Source: Stratiolaelaps scimitus (lineage: Eukaryota > Arthropoda > Arachnida > Mesostigmata > Laelapidae). From it: DNA of 64,000 nt. The position numbers and the translations under genes were made by a program. Under the pieces are notes generated by a model, which was given only the letters and a program-made list of their open reading frames with translations, was not told the origin of the DNA and searched no databases. Shown here piece by piece: positions 10,865 through 22,509 of the stretch. The stretch is from positions 7,812,001 to 7,876,000 of the forward strand of contig JABWDB010000006.1 in NCBI GenBank assembly GCA_019614645.1, written 5' to 3'. Every line of letters starts with the position of its first letter. Position 1 is the first letter of the stretch.

Positions 10865-13450
10865 ATTTGCGTGGAAATTAATTTACACGAGAAAAAATCC
10901 GCTGCGAAGGATGCTTGTCATTACAATCGAATTATGTAAATAGGTTACATCAATAATTATGACACTGTGTGGATGTAGCTGATGCCGTTGGCGTTCAAAA
11001 GATGAGACGGTTTTTTTTGCATTCATTTCTGATGAATACGGTATAGTGTTGCAAATTCATACTTACATATATTACCCCTCGGAATTAATTAGTTCTTTAG
11101 CCCGTCCCCGATCAGAATAACTTGACGCCGTGAGATTATCACGCCTTTGTCCATGAATTTGATGATAGCCAAGAGTCGGATGTGTTCATTGTACGGCGTT
11201 GTGCACGATAACGTTCGTGGGCCGTAATGAAAAGGCCAAAAACAGAAAAGCGGCGAGTCGATTCATGAAAATACTACAACAACTGGTATACTTGAGCTGA
11301 CGGCGCAAACCTCACTTTTAAGAATGCCTACCAGCACGGCCTCCTCGATCTTCAAACGTCTCTAGTGCACGTACGCGTGAATTAATAAAGTAACTAAGTC
11401 TGAGACACACCAACCGAAGCTCAATTCTTATGCAATGTAGGACTCGAGACGAGGTAGTATACGAAACTCTCGCACCCTCGGAATAATACAAGCAAAAGAC
11501 AATTCCTACAAGTTGTTAAATATTCCCTACCAAACTGCAGCCCGAATCCTAACCACCTCTCAGGTTGAAAGGAGACTCTACAAAAGAACTTTCGTTGGTG
11601 GCTGACCGGCGATCAGCCCTTTTCTTATCAGACACTTGTTGACACATATACCCATGGTTTCGGACGTCATATCAAAGCTGGCGGCTAACGGTTACCAACG
11701 ACTGGGTTCTCAGTTCTAGTGAGCGAACGATTGAATGATGATAATTATCTATAAGATTGGCCAACGTGATTTCTGTGTGTACTGGTGCTGTTCAACGAAA
11801 GTCATTTATTTTGTGTTCTTCTCGACCTTTGCCTACTCGATTATATATTATGTCGATTACCGAACGCACCCGATCGTACACTTCAGACTCGATCAGTACC
11901 GACTGTTTCGGCGGAGGCTAAAGCTCTCCGAATCTGGTATTTCGTCATGTGTCATATAGATGAAGATATCATATACAGCTGAGCTATGGGTGGTTCCGCT
12001 GTGCGTTTGTCTACTCGACGGAATCGTCTGTTTCAGCTGTGTGCTGAAGAAAATTACCGGATGAGGTGGATCAATCGCTTCTGACGGGTCGCTATCTGAC
12101 ACAGAGATTTGTTCGGGCCCAAGTGAACGTTCACCGTTGCGGTGTTGTGAAGGCTGCACAATCAACGAACTTGACTTCTGGGTCAATCTGAAAAGACGAA
12201 GTTAACGCGAATCATGAACTAATTAACATTCATGTACTCGAGCCACAGATCGACAGACAGCGACTTACTGCGAACGATTCAGCGTCAGGATAACTCGACC
12301 CCGATAGACAAATTGTCCAAGCGTTTCGATGCCCATAAGCAAAGGCTTTGGGCAAACAACCTCATTACTAGGTTGCCTTTGTTATCGTGTTGCTCTATAC
12401 AAACGCATATACTTGACACAAAGCAACTAGCATTCACCCGATGTCGCAGGTATGTTTATTGAAAAAAAATACGGTATTTCTATTTAATCTGCTGATCGAG
12501 GGCGGATTCATTATCGAGCGACGCTAATTACACGGACAAATCACAACAAGCCTGAGCCTTGCCTGGCGGAGCCAGTCGTGAATCTGTCACGGGTGAGGAT
12601 GACGCAACGTGCAAGCTCTGAGACTCTCCCAAACCCTCGCCAGAGCGTCTACAGTAACGTGGAGAAAAAAGCTGGCTGTGTTCCCGCAGCAGATTTATGT
12701 CATCAGTCGCAGAGCAAACTGGCCTGCTCGAGCTCAGCCAGCTTACGAGCTTCCAACGCTTCGATGTAACAAAAGTCACAGATGTGACTAGCGATAGCTG
12801 CAATCAACGGCCATAACAATGCCACTGCTTCTTATAGTTGCTCATTAGGAAATGAAAATATCAAATTGGACACGGGAACGTAAAGCGGGTTCGTTGGTGT
12901 CTGCCAGAGGATATACAGGCATGTGTGTGTGTGTGTGTAAGTGTCGATACGGCTGTGGGGCTGTACTACATAGCTCAACATCATTTTAACTCGGGGCCGG
13001 ATTTATAGGAAAGATCAAGGGGTAGTAGATATAATGAGGTGTTCCTCACCAGACTGGATAAGGCTCACGCAGGGCGAGGTTCGGGGGAGTCCGGCACGCT
13101 TAGTTTGTGTTTTTTTTGGAGAGGCTGTCTAACAGAACAGAACTGCATGATCCTTCAAACATCATTGTCTGGCAAGTGACTGTCTAGTTGGTGAGAACAA
13201 TGTCGCGGATTTATGATACAATTGTAAGGCTCCCAGTTAAATCCCACAGAGCACATGCGTCCCGGTTCGCTCCCATGCTTGTGGATTCGCCATTGAGGTT
13301 AATATGACTATCTGATGATATCTCTGCTGCCGTGCCGTATGCGGCGAAGGGTATATTTAGTTGTCCACTTAAATAAAATTCTACTAAGTAATTAGATAAT
13401 TAACCCTATACACATCATATGCAACGTATATTTGAATATACAATGCATCA
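10865..13450. other. Spacer, no gene seen
   Basis: No frame here is convincing. The stretch holds a (TG)8 run at 12922-12938 and otherwise unique-looking sequence. Paired frames over 11893-12186 and 12528-12803 on both strands are short and unrecognised. Confidence 0.5.
12922..12938. repeat. (TG)8 microsatellite
   Basis: A pure TG dinucleotide run. Confidence 0.9.
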
Positions 13451-13468
13451 ACTATGCAAATAGCACCG

Positions 13469-13703
13469 TGATCATGCATTCAAACAGGGGTTTAACAATG
13501 AATGGAACAGGGTGCGTCGCTTTCTGAACGCAGGTAAGTATCGAAGACTATTACGGCACCTTGGACTGAACTTGTCTACACAGAGGGTAATGAATGAGAA
13601 ATGCTTTGCGCTTAGTGTAGTAAATACTAAGAACAGTATATGCCACTCTCTATATGCGCACAATTTTGCAGTTCATATGTTTAAACTCACTTGGCTTCGC
13701 TAA
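13469..13703 (+). CDS. Weak candidate exon with consensus donor
   Basis: One frame stays open from just after the in-frame TAG near 13461 to TAA at 13701-13703. In the middle, at 13533/13534, there is a textbook donor (CAG then GTAAGTA). Read as an exon, the part before it codes a short basic segment (FNNEWNRVRRFLNAG). Read through, it gives about 80 residues. There is no clear ATG or pyrimidine-rich acceptor, the minus strand is also open, and I do not recognise the peptide. Confidence 0.15.
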
Positions 13704-14678
13704 TCTGTCAGCATGGGCCGTCTACGACAGGGCGACATCGGTTTCACCTTCGCGAATGTAGAACGCACGAATTTCGCCGAGATTGAATTCACATGAAAGT
13801 GGCTCTAGAAGGCAGTCGTATCGGCTTCATTTTCTTGTATAGAAATTGTATTCTTCGAACAAAAGTCTTCTTCCGGTGAGAGCAACGCCAGTCACATCTA
13901 TTGCACACGCCCTCCTCAGCTGGCTTGTGGAATCGCCGAGTCAACTTTGTCACGTCAGAGTTTCTGAGTGAAACCCGTGAGCAGTGAATCAGTTGTTCAT
14001 CGTGAAGTGATGAGCAGACTTTAATGAGTGGCCTCTGATATATGATCTACATCTTTGTCTCTCTTAGTCGAATGCTTGTCTTCGCATAGAATTATTATAG
14101 ATCTGACAGGCTCAGATCGAAATAGCATTTTTCTAAGAAGCCAAGCCCTATGACAAGCGCGAGCGGCGAGATTCACCCTCGTCCGCTCAAACGATTCGTT
14201 CTCGAGTTGTGGTGAGCATTTCGGGTGCATACATTTGGCAAGATCGTAGGGATTTTTCTTTTGGCCGAACGTTGCCAACTGATCTAACACTGAGCTTGGG
14301 TGCGCGTTAGTGTTTGAATGTGGCTGAGGGACGTCTGCATCGCTTCCATCCGGAGTAGTTGTAACGTGTCACCACTCAGATATTGGATACCGGCCGTCTT
14401 TACATGCATCCACTTTCAAAGTAGGAGACCAGCTATGTCCGAAGCGATCTCGTTTTCTTTTCTCAATTTCATCGCCGCGTTTCGCCGCACCACCCGATGT
14501 CCCTCACTTCGGTCGGGTCTCAGCATGGCATCGTGCAAATGTCCCGTCCCCTCGTACCCTGTCGTTACCATACATATTATCACATTCGTTGACTTCAACA
14601 AATGCGCACACGAAAACAGACTTCCCCCACGGAGTGCAACTCCATCCAGCCGGAGAGACTGATCTCCTCTTAACAGAA

Positions 14679-14858
14679 ATGAGACGCACGAGCTATCTGG
14701 AAAGAAGCCATCCAGTCATCCGGTCGTTGACGCGCAAGTGGATGGCGAAGGACGAGCAACATCGAGCGGAAGCGACTACTGCAAACGCTCCACCAGCACA
14801 CGGCGCCACCGTTCGCATCCCGACCTGCAGGACCTGCAGGAGTCCCGAGAATGGATAA
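14679..14858 (+). CDS. Candidate small ORF, overlaps next ORF
   Basis: ATG at 14679 starts a 59-codon hydrophilic, basic frame (MRRTSYLERSHPVIRSLTRK at its start). It ends at TAA 14856-14858, overlapping the start of the next frame by eight bases. A direct repeat of GACCTGCAG sits at 14822-14840. No domain is recognised. The pair could be one gene broken by a frameshift, or chance. Confidence 0.18.
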   Translation: MRRTSYLERSHPVIRSLTRKWMAKDEQHRAEATTANAPPAHGATVRIPTCRTCRSPENG

Positions 14859-15279
14859 CCTCGCATTGAAAGCCACCCTACCGCTAGGTAGGGTGGTGGT
14901 GCCGCACAACGCTGATGACGTCTTAGTGCCGTTGACGCGATATGATAGAGCAGAGCAGCCCGACGGGCTGTCACCCCCAACATCCCGCGTTTGTATCCGC
15001 CTGCGCAACGCCAGATGTTGCGTCAGCCATGGGGCTTCAGCCTGTGAACAACTCTCATTTGCATACTATTATAACGATAAAATATTCAGGATATATTATA
15101 ATCATCATTACTATCATCGCCAGCAGCACCGTGATCAGATCGTCAATATGACGTTACTGAATCCTTGTCGCGCTGTTCCAGATGATTACGATCGTCTTGA
15201 CGATGCTATTTCGAGGATGAACGTGTCGCAAAAGCAAAACTGCGCAACAATGAGCTCTCATACCAACCAAGCAACTTGA
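14851..15279 (+). CDS. Candidate 142-aa ORF
   Basis: ATG at 14851 has an A at -3 and a G at +4, a good start context. The frame runs 142 codons to TGA at 15277-15279. The first 45 residues are balanced in composition; the middle has a Tyr/His-rich patch from TAT/CAT-like triplets, and the end is Asn/Asp/Ser-rich. There is no signal peptide, membrane segment or known motif. The first part is also open on the minus strand (14670-15008). At this base composition, one or two frames of this length are expected by chance. Confidence 0.22.
   Translation: MDNLALKATLPLGRVVVPHNADDVLVPLTRYDRAEQPDGLSPPTSRVCIRLRNARCCVSHGASACEQLSFAYYYNDKIFRIYYNHHYYHRQQHRDQIVNMTLLNPCRAVPDDYDRLDDAISRMNVSQKQNCATMSSHTNQAT
14873..14896. 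repeat. 10-bp perfect hairpin
   Basis: CCACCCTACC at 14873-14882 is followed by the loop GCTA and then its exact reverse complement GGTAGGGTGG at 14887-14896. It lies inside the 142-codon frame near its start. Confidence 0.9.
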
Positions 15280-17400
15280 GTTTGAGACGGATGAAAGAAC
15301 GAGTGGACGGTTCTACGATACAACTACAAATATACATATGTTCGTGGTACATGAGGTCGACTTGCGTTACACACTATTGTCACAAATTAAGGTTCTACGA
15401 TTAACTATGCAGTAACGTATACGTAGATACCTATATGTGAAACGAGCCTCTCTAACAATGGAGTTACATATCGTCATCATTATGTCCTATAATATTGTGT
15501 CCAAACTCCATATTTTTAATAATAAGGTCATATACCGCCATCGTTGTTTTGTATTACTAATGGTTACTTCAGCAAAGCTGGCCCCGACAGGTCCCCGTAA
15601 TACTTAGACGTTATGTGCTAAGGCCTGTCAGAGCGGAGGGTCAGCTCTTTAGAAAATGCAATCACTGTATGACTATAATAATATAACTAATATTTATTCA
15701 CATTTGATTGATAGTGATGTTAACCATTGTTCGTTCGTACTTATGGTAGTTGTGACGTAGGGAACGCGTATTATCCAGGTGACTTTTAGAATGTGGAAAT
15801 CGAACGCCGCTCATTGACTTTTATCACAGAAGACGGATGTTATTAATTTGGAGTGAATCCACAACATTGCTTATCGCTTCGAAAAGGGAGTTTCGTCTAC
15901 CTGTCTATGGACATCACCTATGGTTTGCACCTAACCAGCTAGACGCTAATCTTCGAGGTCGTTACGAGCTATGTGTACGTATCATGATGGCAGATCGATA
16001 AACTCGATCATCGTTGGATTTTCCCACCATGATGAAGGAGACAACTATAACCTTGTAGTGTGAATTCTAGGCAGCGGCCCTTCACAAGTATAGAAATAGC
16101 GCTGATCTCATTTGAAAATGATTGCGACAGCTTCTTCTCTCTCAGTCGCGGCGACGCCACGAGGTAATTTCGCATCAGTCGATCAATTCTGTCAGGAGAT
16201 GGGAATGCCCATCAAAATTATGGCGAGTTATAATGAGTAAGAAATGGGCAACACCCTGATGCTTTTTGTCCTTCGGACGGTCATGATCATTCTCTTGTCC
16301 ACGATCTATGTTCGTTCGCCCGGTCGCTCTCTCTCCCTCGAGCAGGCCGAACCACAAACTTCGACTCGCCTGCTCGGCAACCTAGGAAGGCAAACAGGCG
16401 CAGGGCGACCAAAGGAGGATTGAGCCGCGGTTCCGCATTGAATTTAATATCATTATCCACAGAGATGCAGATGGGCTTTTCATGGAGTTTCTCATTCACT
16501 CCACTTCGATATGCTGCGCCCAGTGGAGATGATGGCCACAAGTCAATTGTATGCACCTTATGCCGAGAGACGTCGCCTCGCCACGTGCGGCGTCGAGCCT
16601 ATCGTCGGCCACTGCCCACCTAGTCGCAGTGCTGCGAAACCCAGGCGAATTAATCGGTAATAGATGAGTCATCATCAACAGGTAGCCCCGGTTGTCGGTT
16701 CAGACGTCATGCTCTGGCATCATTGAAAAAAATACACGTTCGTGGTTGTACTTTGAGTCGGCCGTCGTCTCATGAAGAAGATATGTTCTTGAACACCACT
16801 CAGACCATGCATTCGGACTGCTGCCTTGTATGGCCGCCGTTTGGACATTGGGATCACGACACGGTAAAGTTGAAGCTAATGGTAAAAGCTTATTGGTTCG
16901 TTAACGGAGCTGCAATTCTACAATGCTTAAGATCTCTTATATGTCGCGCAGCAGGGCTCGAACCTGCGGCCTCCGGTTGTAGAGTGATGCTGCTGATTGT
17001 GTGTTATTATTATTATTTTATTTTCAAGATACAGCAGCATTCGTGTTGATGAGTGCCTTAGGAAGGTGCATTATTGACATTTTTGTAATCAACGAAGAGT
17101 TTACGAGGCAAAATGCCACTCGAACAAATAGTGAATCAATTCAGGTCCCACGAATCCTGAAGAGGTATATTTGTTAAGCAAAAACAAGCAACAGCATGGT
17201 TGAACGATTATATTTTACATGGGTACCGTAAACACAATTTTTTGAGCATTTTTATAGTAATCCTTGTCCATAGGAGGCAGAAAACCGAACATTCGGCCTG
17301 CCGCCATACTGGTAACACTTTTTATTTCATTATACTGTTCTTGCCCTTTTCACTGTTATACCATTTACTAGGTAGCTTGCTATGTATAACAAAATACCGT
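15280..17400. other. Spacer with tRNA-like fragment
   Basis: No protein gene is recognised. A minus-strand frame at 16287-16556 (89 codons) and small frames around 16420-16680 are open, but no product is evident. The only structured feature is the tRNA-like fragment at 16944-17000. Confidence 0.45.
16944..17000 (-). pseudogene. tRNA-like fragment (T-arm and 3' end)
   Basis: Read on the minus strand, 16967-16951 gives GCAGGTTCGAGCCCTGC. This is a perfect 5-bp T stem around a seven-base TTCGAGC loop and contains an RNA polymerase III B box. Upstream, ACAACCGGAGG resembles part of an anticodon arm. There is no D arm or A box and no matching 5' acceptor strand, so it is not a working tRNA gene. 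An ATT-rich run lies on its 5' side. It is either an old tRNA pseudogene or the 3' half of a tRNA-derived SINE head different from the family at 48.6 kb. Confidence 0.6.
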
Positions 17401-17428
17401 GTGAATAAATGATGATATATATATATAT

Positions 17429-17539
17429 ACATTAAATGTTGGCTGTGAGTTTGCCCGGGAAATTATATATATATATATATATATAATTTTCCGAGCTGAC
17501 TCACAGCCAACATTTAATGTCCACGGCATTGCTTCATAA

Positions 17540-17544
<5 letters not shown>
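17429..17544. mobile_element. Two SINE tails head-to-head around (TA)n
   Basis: The left arm (17429-17463) begins ACATTAAATGTTGGCTGTGAGT. Its reverse complement recurs at 17483-17520 and runs on into the SINE body (CCACGGCATTGCTTCATAAGACGG) up to 17544. The first 22 bases of the arms match exactly; the inner parts differ at a few sites. A pure (TA)n of about 21 bases forms the centre. The left arm is a plus-strand SINE tail, the right arm a minus-strand one with part of the body. The tRNA-like head is missing. The whole could fold into a long hairpin. Confidence 0.85.

Positions 17545-17580
<36 letters not shown>
17545..17580. repeat. (TA)n array
   Basis: A pure TA run of 36 bases directly joined to the truncated SINE body at 17544. 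A further short (TA)n at 17415-17428 flanks the other side of the inverted pair. Confidence 0.93.
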
Positions 17581-17583
<3 letters not shown>

Positions 17584-17589
17584 AATACA

Positions 17590-19780
17590 AGCGTAGACGG
17601 TAACTACACCTGGAAAACCACAATTGAGTTTTGGTGACAAGGTTGGAATGCGAACACTGAGAGTGGAGATCGACCCGAGTGACGTGGCAGGGATAACGTG
17701 TTGAACGGCGAAGGGCGAACCAAATCCGAATGTTCCAAGGGGAAAACCTGTAGCGCTAATACCAATGGGATTGGTATTCGGAACTCAGCTTGACAGGTCA
17801 TTTAACCCGAGGAATGTCTCTGCCTGGCGGCCGGCGCGCTTCGTGGCTTTGGACTCGCTGTCGACGCGTGGCCGTCTACTGGATGCAACACAATTGTGTA
17901 CCAGCTATAGTTCCCTCCCCCACAATGTCATTTAAAGGAACGAACTAATTGCCACATTAATTCACACTAATTAGTAAATAATTCATTGATGTTCAGTCAT
18001 TACTTCCTTCCACATTAATTATCCCTCTAAACGAAATTTATATTCTGATTTAGTAGTTATGGAAGTAGTTTATTTATACTCTACCTTATATAGCAGTAAC
18101 TCCCGCTGTGATTCGCCTGCTGCTTTGATAGGTTACAGTATTCAGTACTTGCAAGATACAGAGCTGGCAGGAAATGCTATGAGGTATATCCGCCATATAA
18201 CGTAGCAAACATTGATAATTGTTAGTGGTCTCAGTGTCAATATATTTTCAAGTTTTGGCGTTCAATTCCCAACGAAACAAAGAAGATAAAGTACTCCCAC
18301 ACCCACAGATTGCGCTTGGCTTGCAACGAAACGCGCGATTGACTCATCCAAAAATCAACTGACCATAAGTGAACACACCGAGTTCCTCGAACGAACTTTC
18401 TAGCAGTGTTCGAGTTCAAAAGTTCATCAAACGGAACACATTGTAGACAAGATTGAATATAAAAAACAAACGAGTACCTTACTCTATGGTGGTCAAACAA
18501 GTGATCACAAAAGCTCTGGGTGGGGCTTGAGATGCTTGACGATGCCCTAAGGGGTTGCGTAACGTTTGGAGAAACAATGACTCAAGAGGGGCCCTCTCTG
18601 CAAAGGTGATTGGGCGACATGCTTGTCGAGTGGACGATCAATTCACTTAAAACACACACCTATATACGAGTAATGGGGTGGGTGTACAATTCTGTTTTTT
18701 TTTACGATAAACAGAAACTTATAAATGAATTACAAGGATACGGTGTGCGAATTTCTGTCTCGTCAATGTGGACTGAATGAGATGTATCGTTCGGGGTCTT
18801 CTAGAAAGGCGGAGAACAATCGGCACTGTCCTGCACTGAATACACATCTTGAGTTCAAAAACACAATTGTAGCGACACGCCCACAACCAGCGAACGTGGA
18901 CGAAGTGTTTTAGAGAGGTAATTAGTTGTATGTCATACCTTGGGTATCATTAAATACAAGTAGTGCACTTCCTACAGAACTAGTTCGGTCTTGTAGTGAT
19001 TTCTCGTAAAGGGGCGCCGACTGTACGAAAAGTGACAGCGATGTATAAGGAACTTACATGTGATTAGATAATTATCATATAGCGAGCTTCAAAACTCACC
19101 GCTAAAACTTCAGCCGGTGATAGAGAGTTAGGAAAATGAATTTTTTTTTCAATATAATTAGAATTCGATAGAGAAACATAATATTTATCACTAAGCGTTG
19201 AGATTTCTAAAAGGAGCGGGCTAACCGATATTACCAAAGACAATATGTGATTGCGCGATAAGTACTTCTGGTTCGATTGAAGGATGAGACCCTGGAACTT
19301 CGTGAAAGGTCGATTTCAGTCTGTCTAAAGTCATCTGCGTTGATCCCAGACACATCTCTCTCTTTTGAAGTACTGCCCAAAGGCCAATTGGACGCTGGTA
19401 AGACATTGAAAACAAGTTATAATAGATATACTTGAAGATAATTATAACGTAGTATTTGTCCTTACAAGGGCACAGGTTTGATAACCATGACACAGGCTTG
19501 ATACCGGTGGACTGTTAAACTACCATATATTGTCGACCCAATTTTTTTTTTCTATACGTAAACGCTCAGCACAATAATTGATGTTCCGTAGCATATGCGC
19601 CATTATTTATCTGCGCTTTGTCTCCGGTATAATTAATAATTAATCAAGGCGTATTAACAACAACAACATTAGTCAGCAAAATATGCCATGATAAGATCAA
19701 ATATAATCTAACATTAATAACACATAAATAAACAATTACACACAGTAAGCAGTGTACGCGGTGGTTATGCGTGAGCTACA
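17590..19780. other. Spacer, no gene seen
   Basis: Only short frames of under 91 codons occur on either strand, none recognised. Homopolymer T runs lie near 18690 and 19140. Confidence 0.5.
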
Positions 19781-19783
19781 TCA

Positions 19784-20125
19784 TTAACAGAATCCACTAC
19801 TGGGCCTCATGGTATATCTGGTGTATGGCCCCTTACAGGAAAAGCAGTTTTCTGGGTCATGGTGGTCATGAAGGATCTGGCAGAGGACATGATGATGCCC
19901 GTGGACACCCGAGTTACCACACGTCAATTCGTCCGTCCACTGTCCTTCCAGGCAGCACTCTCGTCATTGTCCCGGTCTGGAAAATCTCGTTCGTTTGTTA
20001 TCCTTATGCTCGTCCATGAACTGACGATATCGCTCCAGTCTCCGGAAGGCTGAGTTGTCGTCTTAGCGACCTCAACGAATGCGAATGACGCTCGACACAG
20101 TTGGCAGACAAGTCTGTTTCCGGAT
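19784..20125 (-). pseudogene. Possible degraded Cys-rich coding segment
   Basis: Read on the minus strand from about 20125, one frame gives LVCQLCRASFAFVEVAK. After a shift near 20060 another frame reads RRLERYRQFMDEHKDNKR, then crosses one in-frame stop and continues RECCLEGQWTDELTCG, ending with a Cys pair in ENCFSCKG before TAA at 19784. Paired CxxC motifs and His-rich spacing suggest a zinc-binding protein that has taken one frameshift and one stop. The plus strand is also open in two frames, so this could be chance. I cannot name a family. Confidence 0.2.
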
Positions 20126-20206
20126 GAGGAGGCATTAATAATGAATGTATTTTATAACAGCATGGTAAATGGCATCGCTTCTTTTATTTAAGCAGTTTAC
20201 TTTGTG

Positions 20207-20243
20207 TATATATATATATATATAAAAATATATATATATATAT
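20207..20243. repeat. (TA)n array
   Basis: Two TA runs separated by AAAA, about 37 bases in total. Confidence 0.9.
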
Positions 20244-20244
20244 T

Positions 20245-20975
20245 GGCTTAATTAGGAATACATGGGCATGACGTTCTACCATGATACGATAATCATCTAA
20301 TCATCATTTCCACTGTCCTCAACATAATGTTATAGTATCTATTTATCATCGCTTCTACGGCAGGGAAGGTTATTGAGCTTTTCGCCCGCTTGGTCACCCT
20401 TTGTTTCAAGAGCTGTGAGAATTTCGAAGAGTAATCCCATTGATGGTCCTAGAATGGTCTAGTAGTAAAACCTGGACTCGTCCGCACCGAAAATAATTGC
20501 ACCCCGTATTGTGTGTCGCTTTCGAAGAAATACCATGTAACACTGCTGTTGTTCAGTTATACCAGATGACGGAAATTGTTTTAGAAGCTCAAAGAGCACT
20601 TATGAAGTTAACGCCCACATATAGTTCCTTGGAACCAAGGAGTTCGACAAGTTCGAACGAGATCCTCGAGTGTACATCGTGTAGAGAATATGTCACCGTT
20701 TTCAGAGTTTCTGCGATTACAATTTTGGCGGTCTCATTTAATGAGTCATATACAGGCATGGCCAGTCAGCAAGTCGTCTACCGGAGCAACCAATGCTATT
20801 TATTAAGCTTCCCATTACCACGCTGTCTATTCTAATAGGCGTTCACACTTTCTCCTTCATTCTAGTGGGGGTTGTCTGCTGACAGCCCACCTACTTGACA
20901 CGGTCGTCCGCGTCTTTGCCATGACTCCCACTGGCTTCGTATTCCCACTCTGAAAAACACATCGACTTCGCAACC
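20245..20975. other. Spacer, no gene seen
   Basis: A 112-codon plus-strand frame at 20497-20835 is open but unrecognised and lacks good splice or start signals. Nothing else stands out. Confidence 0.4.
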
Positions 20976-21193
20976 ACAGCTGCTACTGGTACTACTTGAG
21001 GTGCCGACAGCTGCTGCTCATTCTTTAAGACAGCCAGCGCTACTTGTAGGCGACATCTATTATTATTGTTGTCAAGACAACGTCGTGCCAACGACAGAAC
21101 CGCTACGAAAAGCCGAAGTGGAGTGACTTTGGCGTGAGAGGAGGTAGATGTGCTGAAGAGGGCGCCTTGACGTAGGGGCCGCCAGGGCCGCCG

Positions 21194-21209
21194 GTGTCCC
21201 CGGGGACAC
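21194..21209. repeat. 16-bp perfect palindrome
   Basis: GTGTCCCCGGGGACAC reads the same on both strands. It lies in the centre of the GC-rich island, next to the tetranucleotide repeats. Confidence 0.9.
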
Positions 21210-21210
21210 T

Positions 21211-21256
21211 AGACGGACGGAAGGACGGACGGCCGACCGACCGACCGACCAACTGA
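21211..21256. repeat. Tetranucleotide repeats GGAC and GACC
   Basis: Four imperfect GGAC units are followed by about five GACC units. This looks like slippage-derived simple sequence. Confidence 0.85.
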
Positions 21257-22490
21257 GCGCCTGAGGTCGAAGAGCAAACTAGCTCAGGAGCAGCACAGGA
21301 ACGAACTCGACGCACACTCACACACCTACGGGCGAGCTAGCGATGCGCCGCAGGCACAGGCCCGATACGTACGAGGAACTATCCGGAGCAGCAGGAAGAG
21401 CCTTAGGAGAGAAGCAAGAGGATGAAAAGAGCTGGCTGACTGACTGACGAATCTAGGCCTGCGATCCGGTCTGACCGAGTCGAGCGTCAGACAGCCCCCT
21501 CGGCAGGCAGACCCGTCACTCAGTGAGTCAGTTCGTCCGTGCCGGACGGACCGAGCAAGCGGCCGAGGCCGCGTCGGCGGGGGCTGGCGTTCGGCGGTCG
21601 GGGACGAGGCTGACGCCGGGGGTGCGCCAGGAGCTAACTGACTTAATGGTATCTCATTTAGCAACCATTTGACTCCCAATAGAAATGCGACCGGCCGACC
21701 GGGCCCTGGGGAGATCCAAACGAGCTCCCGCCGAGTCGCAGAAGCTTGGGCCCCGAGGCCTGGAGTTGCTGGAAGGCGGATAGGAATAGGGTGAGTGGGA
21801 CAGCACATACAGGGGGCTCAAAGGGGCCGATGTCTCGACCCCGTTCAGTCGGCTGCAGCCGCCCTCTGCTATACCATCCCATCTCATTTCCTGGTGGTGT
21901 TGGCGGCAGTGGATCCGCCTCTCTACAGCTGTACGCCCCAAGTCCATCTTCCCTACTAGTGATACTACTACGCTAACAGTCTCACCGAATACGTGCATAC
22001 CCTCGTGCAGTGCGCAAACAGAGAACGCGCGTCCACACACCGGCACACAAAACGTTCGGTTGGATCCATTTTGGGTAGAGAGGACCATTGGACCAAGGGT
22101 GCGGGTGACGACCTGTATGGCGACAGAGACGTCGCCGAAGACGCCCACCCAGTCTGGGCTGAGATTCCTGCCAATTCTAATTCTCACGTCAGCCTCTCGT
22201 GACGAAGAATGCACTCAGCGGCGTCCTACAGCGATCATGAGATAATTGCGTAACTCAGCTGGACCGTCTATAAGGGAGATATATAATAGAAGAAGAAGCG
22301 AAACTACACAGTGGTAGCAGTGTGTAAGCGCTACAAAAACTTGGCAGTTAGAAGGGCATTGCACTCGCTGCGATGAGACAGATGCAGATAACGGCTTGCT
22401 AATGCAGGCATTATTGCCATCTATGAACATTACAAATACGAAAAACGTATGTGGGCACCTAACTTAGTTAAGAGAGAAATACCCAATAGA

Positions 22491-22509
22491 TATATATATA
22501 TATATATAT
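22491..22509. repeat. (TA)n array
   Basis: A pure TA run of about 19 bases. Confidence 0.9.

Larger units (their letters stand above)
20980..22260. other. GC-rich island with tetranucleotide repeats
   Basis: This is one of the most GC-rich and CpG-rich stretches. It holds a perfect 16-bp palindrome (21194-21209), (GGAC)/(GACC)-type tetranucleotide repeats (21211-21256) and a GACTGACTGA run near 21431. Minus-strand frames of 160 and 186 codons (21326-21808 and 21654-22214) overlap each other and plus-strand frames, which is typical of biased composition. Their Pro/Arg/Ser-rich content does not look like a domain. A promoter or 5' untranslated region of an unseen gene is the most likely role. 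Confidence 0.35.

Noticed and set aside
21326..22214. Minus-strand frames of 160 and 186 codons as proteins
   Set aside because: They overlap each other in different phases, are Pro/Arg/Ser-biased and sit in the GC island with no start or splice support.
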